Of a stretch of DNA of 5,612 nt, positions 1 to 4,553 are shown piece by piece. Location of the stretch: the NCBI GenBank assembly GCA_003648225.1, contig QMOL01000212.1, positions 1 to 5,612 on the forward strand, written 5' to 3'. The notes below the pieces were generated by a model, which was not told where the DNA came from, did not search any database, and was given only the letters and a program-made list of their open reading frames with translations. A program made the position numbers and the translations under genes. Numbering within the stretch: the first letter of the stretch is position 1; every line of letters begins with the position of its first letter. This DNA is from Chlamydiota bacterium (lineage in GTDB: Bacteria; Auribacterota; UBA3054; B51-G9).

Positions 1-51
1 TTATCTAATTTTCATCCCGAAAATTTCCATGCACCCTCTACTGCCTGCTTC

Positions 52-80
52 TTTACATTTGTCATTAATTTAATTATACT
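52..80 (+). promoter_or_regulatory. Putative sigma-70 promoter P1 (distal) for the glycan operon
   Basis: A -35 box TTTACA (52-57) and a -10 box TATACT (75-80) are separated by exactly 17 bases, close to the sigma-70 consensus. Transcription would begin near 86-88 and give a leader of about 175 bases before the first gene. No coding frame crosses this stretch convincingly. AT-rich DNA yields chance matches, but both boxes and the spacer are good, and a second promoter of the same form lies 145 bp downstream. Confidence 0.5.
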
Positions 81-196
81 ATAAATCTTATGGCTAAACC
101 TTTAAAAATAGAAACAGCAGGAATATTGAGCCGCGTCAAGCCGCTTTCCATCTTGCATCAAAATATTGCGTAGGTTTTATATTTATGAGAGTGTTC

Positions 197-225
197 TTTA
201 CAAACGAACAATAATTTGATATAGT
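197..225 (+). promoter_or_regulatory. Putative sigma-70 promoter P2 (proximal) for the glycan operon
   Basis: TTTACA (197-202), a 17-base spacer, then TATAGT (220-225). The start site would fall near 231-233, leaving a leader of about 30 bases before the ATG at 263. The -35 region shares the 9-mer TTCTTTACA with P1 at the same relative position. It is the better placed of the two promoters for the first gene, and a palindrome directly follows the -10 box. Confidence 0.55.
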
Positions 226-226
226 T

Positions 227-241
227 TTCGTATGATACGAA
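227..241. promoter_or_regulatory. 15-base perfect palindrome over the P2 start site, operator candidate
   Basis: TTCGTAT-G-ATACGAA is a perfect inverted repeat with 7-base arms around one central base. It starts one base after the -10 box of P2 and covers the predicted transcription start. Such a position suits a dimeric repressor site. The hairpin alternative is weak because the loop would be too short. No regulator is encoded nearby and I do not recognise the site as belonging to a named regulator. Confidence 0.4.
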
Positions 242-251
242 TTAAAAATGT

Positions 252-258
252 GGAGAGG
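252..258 (+). promoter_or_regulatory. Shine-Dalgarno sequence that decides the start of the first gene
   Basis: GGAGAGG lies 4 bases before the ATG at 263 (7 bases counted from its GGAG). It is downstream of the alternative in-frame ATG at 248 and overlaps the codons that the longer form would use. The ATG at 248 has only AT-rich sequence before it. This favours 263 as the true start. Confidence 0.7.
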
Positions 259-262
259 AAAA

Positions 263-1162
263 ATGAAGACACGTGTTAGTATTATAATGCCATGTTATAA
301 AGAGGCCAAATGTTTGGAGAAGTTACTTCCTCAAATATTTGAAGAATTATCAACCATTTATGAGACTACAATTCTTGTAGTAAATGATCTTGGCTTGCCG
401 GATGTTGAAACGGAGTATATGTGTAACAAATATTCTGCGAACTTAATAAATGTGCCTTATAATATGGGGTCTCAGGAAGCAATTCTCTATGGTATTCGTC
501 ATGAAGTTAAAAATATAAAGTCGGATTTAGTATTAACAATGGATTCTGATGGTCAGGATGATGTTAAGGAAATAAAGAGGTTACTTGAGAGTGTAGAAGG
601 GAATGGAATTTCCGTAGCGCAACGGATTGGTAAGAGGCCTGAAGGAAAAACATTCGGCAGTTTATATTTTTTATACAAAAAGGGATTTTATTATTTAACC
701 GGTATAAAACCTGATTTCGGTAATTTTGCTGCATACAATAAAGATATAGCCAATCACATAAGTCATTCACCTCATTTTGGTATTACGTATAGTCTTGCTT
801 TACCTTTAATATCAGAACTCAAGCGTATTCCAATAAAACGGTTAAGCAGAATAGACGGCAAATCAAAGATTGGATATCAGGGATTATTTGTGCATGGTTT
901 GCGTTCGATACTTCCGCATTTAATAAATGTTTCAATAAGAGTCGCAAAGGTGGCATCGATTCCGATGTTTTTCGGTATTATTTTAGTTTTGACATCATTT
1001 ATGCTTCGGATTTTTGTACCCAAGTATGCTTTTCCCAATTGGGCAACTACCATTTCTTTTGGAGTAGCGGTAATATCACTTCAGTTATTAACGGTATGCC
1101 TGCTTTTGTTTATTACAGCAATTTTATCGAGACAAATTTCATTACGCCGATCGGGTTTATAA
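263..1162 (+). CDS. GT2 family glycosyltransferase with two C-terminal membrane helices (GtrB/DPM1-like)
   Basis: A 299-residue, inner-membrane GT-A fold enzyme expected to transfer a sugar from a nucleotide donor, quite possibly onto a polyprenyl-phosphate carrier as GtrB/ArnC/DPM1 relatives do. Visible parts: the opening strand VSIIMPCYKEA (5-15), a first acidic motif VNDLG (40-44), the metal-binding DSD of MDSDGQDD (93-100), a GNFAAYNKD segment (153-161) where the family has its acceptor loop, GKSKIG (199-204) as in GtrB-type proteins, then two hydrophobic helices at about 231-252 and 263-288. The 263 start is chosen over an ATG at 248 because GGAGAGG lies just before it; the longer form would be 304 residues. 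The first motif departs from the usual DDGS form. The gene leads the operon, with the next gene 11 bases on. The family is secure; donor and acceptor are unknown. Confidence 0.88.
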   Translation: MKTRVSIIMPCYKEAKCLEKLLPQIFEELSTIYETTILVVNDLGLPDVETEYMCNKYSANLINVPYNMGSQEAILYGIRHEVKNIKSDLVLTMDSDGQDDVKEIKRLLESVEGNGISVAQRIGKRPEGKTFGSLYFLYKKGFYYLTGIKPDFGNFAAYNKDIANHISHSPHFGITYSLALPLISELKRIPIKRLSRIDGKSKIGYQGLFVHGLRSILPHLINVSIRVAKVASIPMFFGIILVLTSFMLRIFVPKYAFPNWATTISFGVAVISLQLLTVCLLLFITAILSRQISLRRSGL

Positions 1163-1173
1163 AATAGCAGACT

Positions 1174-2595
1174 ATGGATACTAATTTACAAACAAAATTT
1201 GATTTTCTCGCATTGGAACGTAATGTCTGGCGGCGAAAGAATAGATATTATCATAAATCTTTATCAAAAATTTACAGATTTTTTATTCCGGAAAAGCAAA
1301 AAGTACTTGAAGCCGGTTGCAGCACGGGCAAATTAATCTCGCAATTAAATCCATCACACGGGTTTGGAATAGACGTTAGTCAAGCAGCGATTAAAATAGC
1401 CGAACAAGATTTCTCATCGAATGACAATCTTGATTTTGCGAGTGCAGATGTAGAAGATTTTACATATGAGGGAAAGTTTGATTATGTTGTTTTGTCTGAT
1501 ACAATCGGTTATTTAAATGATATTCAAAAGGCGTTTGAAAATTTGCGTGATGTGATGACGCCGCATACACGTTTAGTAATTAATTTTTATAATTTTGTTT
1601 GGGAACCGGTTTTTCGTATTGCGAAATGGCTGGGATTGAAGCAAAAGGAGCCGCGTCAGAACTGGCTTTCTAACGCTGATATGATTAATTTGCTTGAACT
1701 ATCCGGTTATGAAATAATTCATAAAGAAGGGTTTATGCTTTTACCGGTTTATATTCCGCTGCTCAGTGAATTATTTAATGGTTTTGTGGCTAAACTGCCG
1801 TTGATCAAACATTTAACTGTTGCGCAGTTCATTGTCGCGCGACCGATTTTTCCTGCAGATAAAAATTATAAACCTTCGGTTAGCATAGTTGTTCCGGCAC
1901 GAAATGAAGCCGGAAATATTGAAGCGGCAATTAATCGGACACCTGATATGGGAGAGTGGATGGAAATTATTTTTGTTGAGGGCGGGTCGAATGATGATAC
2001 TTGGGAAGAGATTGTTCGTATTAAAGAAAAGTATCCTGAAAAGAGAATTAAAATTGCCAAGCAGGATAATATGGGAAAAGCCGATGCGGTAAGAAAGGGG
2101 TTTAAACTTGCCGAGGGAGAAATTTTAATGATTCTTGATGCTGATCTTACGATGCCGCCCGAGGAATTGCCGAAGTTTTACAAAGCAATTGCGGAAAACA
2201 AAGGTGAATTTATAAATGGAGTGCGGCTGGTTTATCCTATGGAGGATCAGGCGATGCGTTTATTAAATATATATGGCAACAAGTTTTTCAGTTTAATATT
2301 TACATATATTTTGGGACAGAATTACAAAGACACTCTTTGTGGAACAAAAGTTTTGCGAAAAAGAGATTACGATAAAATTGCGTGGAGCAGAAATTATTTT
2401 GGAGATTTTGATCCGTATGGAGATTTTGATTTAATTTTTGGCGCCGCTAAATTGTGTTTAAAAACTGTTCAACTTCCAATAAAATATAAATCAAGAACTT
2501 ATGGAGAAACTAATATCAGCCGCTTTAGCGGTGGATGGCTGTTGTTAAAAATGGCTTGGCTTGGTTTTTTGAAATTCAAATGGAGATTGAGGTGA
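1174..2595 (+). CDS. Bifunctional class I SAM-dependent methyltransferase / GT2 glycosyltransferase fusion
   Basis: A 473-residue two-domain protein. Residues about 1-225 are a Rossmann-fold methyltransferase: SAM-binding motif VLEAGCSTGK (44-53), the acidic end of strand 2 in GIDVS (65-69, Asp67), ADVEDF (91-96) and FDYVVLSDTIGYL (102-114). Residues about 234-473 are a GT2 domain: VSIVVPARNEAGNI (236-249), FVEGGSNDDTW (267-277), the DXD of LDADL (321-325), DTLCGTKVL (386-394), GDFDPYGDFD (410-419) and RTYGETNISRF (441-451). No confident transmembrane helix is seen, though the hydrophobic end may touch the membrane. This domain pairing is a known architecture, and the motifs of both halves look intact. 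It probably adds a sugar and methylates a sugar or linked group in glycan assembly; substrates are unknown. No clear Shine-Dalgarno is seen; with only 11 bases after the preceding stop, translation may be coupled. Confidence 0.9.
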   Translation: MDTNLQTKFDFLALERNVWRRKNRYYHKSLSKIYRFFIPEKQKVLEAGCSTGKLISQLNPSHGFGIDVSQAAIKIAEQDFSSNDNLDFASADVEDFTYEGKFDYVVLSDTIGYLNDIQKAFENLRDVMTPHTRLVINFYNFVWEPVFRIAKWLGLKQKEPRQNWLSNADMINLLELSGYEIIHKEGFMLLPVYIPLLSELFNGFVAKLPLIKHLTVAQFIVARPIFPADKNYKPSVSIVVPARNEAGNIEAAINRTPDMGEWMEIIFVEGGSNDDTWEEIVRIKEKYPEKRIKIAKQDNMGKADAVRKGFKLAEGEILMILDADLTMPPEELPKFYKAIAENKGEFINGVRLVYPMEDQAMRLLNIYGNKFFSLIFTYILGQNYKDTLCGTKVLRKRDYDKIAWSRNYFGDFDPYGDFDLIFGAAKLCLKTVQLPIKYKSRTYGETNISRFSGGWLLLKMAWLGFLKFKWRLR

Positions 2596-2624
2596 AATCA
2601 AAAAAGTGGATAATTAATTTGTGA
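2592..2624 (+). CDS. Possible 10-codon coupling or leader ORF between the fusion gene and the zinc-ribbon methyltransferase
   Basis: A GTG at 2592 opens a 10-residue frame, MKSKKWIINL, ending at TGA 2622-2624. Its start overlaps the stop of the fusion gene (GTGA, 2592-2595) and its stop overlaps the GTG start of the next gene (GTGA, 2621-2624). GGAG (2582-2585) lies 6 bases before the start, an ideal Shine-Dalgarno, whereas the downstream gene has none close by. It could couple translation across the gap, be the remnant start of a lost gene, or be the true N-terminus of the methyltransferase separated by a frameshift. So short a frame can also arise by chance. Confidence 0.35.
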   Translation: MKSKKWIINL

Positions 2625-2629
2625 ATTGT
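2616..2629 (+). repeat. Copy 1 of a 14-base direct repeat at gene junctions
   Basis: AATTTGTGAATTGT occurs here and again at 4521-4534. This copy spans the GTG start codon (2621) of the zinc-ribbon methyltransferase. Both copies sit in gene junctions. In AT-rich DNA a 14-base match within one window may still be chance. Confidence 0.35.
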
Positions 2630-3580
2630 GAATCTATAAAATGTAAATGTCCGTGTTGCGGCGGAGATGAAATTGTTGATAAATTTCCGGCTGATAATCA
2701 CAGAACAAAAAATACCGTTCCGTCAAGTTATGTGCGATGCGCGTTGTGCGGTTCACTTTATGTGAATTCTCCCATTGCATCTATTACCCAAATCAAAGAT
2801 TATGATGAGCGATATCGGCATACTTATGAAAAACTTATAAAAAAGTTAAAGAGAAAGTGGTATCGAACATTCGCGTGTTGGATATATGGTTTGTTAAGCG
2901 GATTTTCTCATATAAGATTTCCGCGTGAAGGACGAGCTGGAGATAAACTTCTTGATATTGGCTGCGGGATAGGTTTGCAGACAAAATTTCTTAAGAGACG
3001 CGGGGTGGAAGTTTTCGGTATAGACAGTTCAGCTCGCGCAATAGATTTTGCTAAAAGAATCAATGATGGAGAAAAATTTACTTGTGGAGATTTTTTTGAA
3101 TCAAATGAAAAAGAAAAATTCGATTTTATCAGACTGGATAATGTAATTGAGCATATTGGAAATTTTTCAGAGTTTCTTGGGAAAATAATGACAATGCTTA
3201 AGCCGGGCGGAAAAATAATTATTTTTACTCCTAATGCTGATTCAGCTTCATTAAGACTTTTGCGCGGTAAATCCGTATCTGCCTGGCCATCGGAACATGT
3301 AATTATTTTTAGTAGAGGAAGTTTAGCATATTTGCTTAAAAAGTCAGGTTTTGAGATTAAGAGAATTTATAGAAACACACCTTCCTGGTGGCTTGCGTAT
3401 AATTTTTTCATGTTAATTGGAGTTGGCGATAAAATCACCGCGGATTCTTTTTTATTAAAAGTGATGAGTCTGTTTTTCTTACCTGTAAGTTATATTTTTA
3501 ATTTTTTAAGAATCGAAGAAGAAATAGTTGTTGAAGCAGTTAAGCCATTGTGTCTAATGGAAAATTCCTCCTCTTTCTGA
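2621..3580 (+). CDS. Class I SAM-dependent methyltransferase with N-terminal zinc ribbon
   Basis: A 319-residue protein. The N-terminus carries a four-cysteine zinc ribbon, Cys10/Cys13 (CPCC) and Cys40/Cys43 (CALC), with further cysteines at 3 and 8. A Rossmann methyltransferase follows: LLDIGCGIG (110-118), FGIDSS (132-137, Asp135), DNVIEHIGNF (173-182) and MLKPGGKIIIFTPN (192-205). The C-terminus has a hydrophobic stretch (about 277-296). The layout resembles sugar- or small-molecule methyltransferases found in surface-glycan clusters; the target is not deducible. The GTG start is the only usable one: an in-frame TAA lies at 2615-2617 and no methionine codon follows for a long way, while the zinc-ribbon cysteines begin almost at once. 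No Shine-Dalgarno precedes it at proper distance, so initiation may rely on the overlapping short frame at 2592-2624. It is probably co-transcribed with the two genes before it. Confidence 0.85.
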   Translation: MNCESIKCKCPCCGGDEIVDKFPADNHRTKNTVPSSYVRCALCGSLYVNSPIASITQIKDYDERYRHTYEKLIKKLKRKWYRTFACWIYGLLSGFSHIRFPREGRAGDKLLDIGCGIGLQTKFLKRRGVEVFGIDSSARAIDFAKRINDGEKFTCGDFFESNEKEKFDFIRLDNVIEHIGNFSEFLGKIMTMLKPGGKIIIFTPNADSASLRLLRGKSVSAWPSEHVIIFSRGSLAYLLKKSGFEIKRIYRNTPSWWLAYNFFMLIGVGDKITADSFLLKVMSLFFLPVSYIFNFLRIEEEIVVEAVKPLCLMENSSSF

Positions 3581-3586
3581 TATAAT
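3558..3586 (+). promoter_or_regulatory. Putative extended -10 promoter for the anchored sandwich protein and glycosidase
   Basis: A perfect TATAAT (3581-3586) is preceded by TG at 3578-3579, making an extended -10 TGATATAAT. The TGA is also the stop codon of the zinc-ribbon methyltransferase gene. A weak -35, TGGAAA (3558-3563, four of six consensus bases), lies 17 bases upstream. Transcription would begin near 3593, about 48 bases before the ATG at 3641. The last two genes may therefore be expressed apart from the first three. No terminator hairpin separates the groups, so read-through is also possible. Confidence 0.6.
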
Positions 3587-3640
3587 CTTACAATAATAAC
3601 AAAGTAATAAATCTAAAAAATTAATAAACATTTTTAAGAG

Positions 3641-4438
3641 ATGAAAAAAATAAATATTGGAATAGCGGTGGTTTTGATTGTAAGTGGGATATTTGCATAT
3701 AGATATTTTTACCTGCCAAGGAAAATGAGTAATGACTTTACCGCAAAACTTATTTTAAAGAACGAGCATAAAAAAGTGAAAACTCGGAGTTTTCAAAACA
3801 AAACTGAAAAAAGTGCGGATTTAAATAAAAAAAATATTAAAAGTTCTCATGTCGTAAATATAAAGAAAAGTTTTGTTAAAAAAAAGAAAATCAACTTGTT
3901 GAAAAATGGTGATTTGGATGACGGAATGATGGGATGGCATTTATGGCGAAACGCGAAGAAGACTCCTGATAATATAAAAATCGTTGATATAAAAAATAAC
4001 AATAGTTTTTCTCACGCGGTAAGAATAGAAAATCCGAATAGAAAATTGTTGGGGATTAGTCAAACAGCTTCATTGACTTCCGGAACTGTTTATCGTTTAA
4101 GCGGGACCGTCCGTTCACTTGGCAATGACAAGTCAAAAATATTTGGAGGCAGGATAGCAATTTATCTGCCTCCTCAAAAAGAAAAACAAATTGTCTGGAT
4201 GAGTGAATATAATAAATTTTGGAAAAAGGAGCTTGTTTTTACAAATTTAGTAACAGGATCTGCAACGGTTTATCTTCATCTTGGATATGGAGGTGTTGCA
4301 ACAACAGGGGAATTTTCGGATGTGATGCTGGAAGAAATATCCAGTAAAAAGGAACAAGGTTCGATAACCTTTAATGTAGATGATATTCATCGAATTTATC
4401 TTGTAGAGTCCAAACTGCGGGAGCAGAGGATATTTTAG
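3641..4438 (+). CDS. Membrane-anchored protein with polybasic linker and CBM4/9-like beta-sandwich domain
   Basis: A 265-residue protein, not recognised as a named family as a whole. Residues 6-23 form one hydrophobic helix after MKK, a signal anchor with no lipoprotein cysteine, so the rest should lie outside the inner membrane. Residues about 24-84 are a lysine-rich, low-complexity linker. Residues about 85-233 look like a CBM4/9-type jelly-roll: it opens with LLKNGDLDDGMMGWHLW (86-102), the usual NGDFE..GW start, and closes with FSDVMLEEI (225-233). Residues 234-265 are an unassigned tail ending at tandem stops TAG-TGA. The probable role is glycan binding or presenting a surface at the envelope; no catalytic motif is seen. 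The ATG has only AAGAG immediately before it as ribosome site. It lies 60 bases after the methyltransferase gene with its own likely promoter, and precedes a similarly anchored glycosidase-like gene. Domain assignment is moderate, anchoring good. Confidence 0.78.
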   Translation: MKKINIGIAVVLIVSGIFAYRYFYLPRKMSNDFTAKLILKNEHKKVKTRSFQNKTEKSADLNKKNIKSSHVVNIKKSFVKKKKINLLKNGDLDDGMMGWHLWRNAKKTPDNIKIVDIKNNNSFSHAVRIENPNRKLLGISQTASLTSGTVYRLSGTVRSLGNDKSKIFGGRIAIYLPPQKEKQIVWMSEYNKFWKKELVFTNLVTGSATVYLHLGYGGVATTGEFSDVMLEEISSKKEQGSITFNVDDIHRIYLVESKLREQRIF

Positions 4439-4441
4439 TGA

Positions 4442-4546
4442 GAGACCCCGATATTGTTACAAGAGATAACTAATAGTAATTTTGTTTGGCATGCTGCTGA
4501 TTATGATGCCCAACCGACAAAATTTGTGAATTGTAAAATGAAATAA
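4442..4546 (+). other. In-frame open stretch after the tandem stops, possible remnant tail or decayed coding sequence
   Basis: After TAG (4436-4438) and TGA (4439-4441) the same frame stays open for 34 codons up to TAA at 4544-4546. Its translation, including NSNFVWHAADYDAQPTKF, holds W, H, Q, P and C and does not look like the K/N/I/stop mix expected of random AT-rich DNA. It has no ATG near its beginning. It may be the former C-terminus of the sandwich protein cut off by stop mutations, or chance. No terminator with a U-tract lies between the two flanking genes; the only inverted repeat is GGCAT/ATGCC (4488-4510), which is weak. Confidence 0.2.
4521..4534 (+). repeat. Copy 2 of the 14-base direct repeat at gene junctions
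   Basis: AATTTGTGAATTGT, identical to 2616-2629. It lies 19 bases before the start of the glycosidase-like gene. Here the GTG opens only a six-codon frame ending in TAA, so it is not a gene start as it may be in copy 1. Confidence 0.35.
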
Positions 4547-4553
4547 TTAAAAA

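Noticed and set aside
1..84. Plus-strand frames open at the left edge (to TAA 82-84 and TAA 71-73) as the end of an upstream gene
   Set aside because: Both are too short to judge, neither translation shows a recognisable motif, and promoter P1 lies within them.
248..262. ATG at 248 as start of the first gene (adds five residues, MWRGK)
   Set aside because: Its second to fourth codons are themselves the GGAGAGG ribosome site for the ATG at 263, and it has no site of its own.
564..770. 68-codon minus-strand frame inside the first glycosyltransferase gene
   Set aside because: It lies opposite a well-supported gene, has no ribosome site and no recognisable motif. The same holds for the short frames at 1866-2060 (minus) and 1889-2092 (plus) inside the fusion gene.
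2401..2430. 12-base direct repeat GGAGATTTTGAT (2401-2412 and 2419-2430) in the fusion gene
   Set aside because: It encodes GDFD-PY-GDFD, which I recognise as a conserved segment of this GT2 type, so it is protein constraint rather than a DNA repeat of its own.
3561..3578. CCTCCTC near the end of the zinc-ribbon methyltransferase gene as a minus-strand ribosome site
   Set aside because: The minus-strand GAGGAGG has no start codon at proper spacing and no open frame to serve.
4488..4510. GGCAT/ATGCC inverted repeat as a terminator after the sandwich-protein gene
   Set aside because: The stem is only five pairs with a 13-base loop and no T-run follows it.
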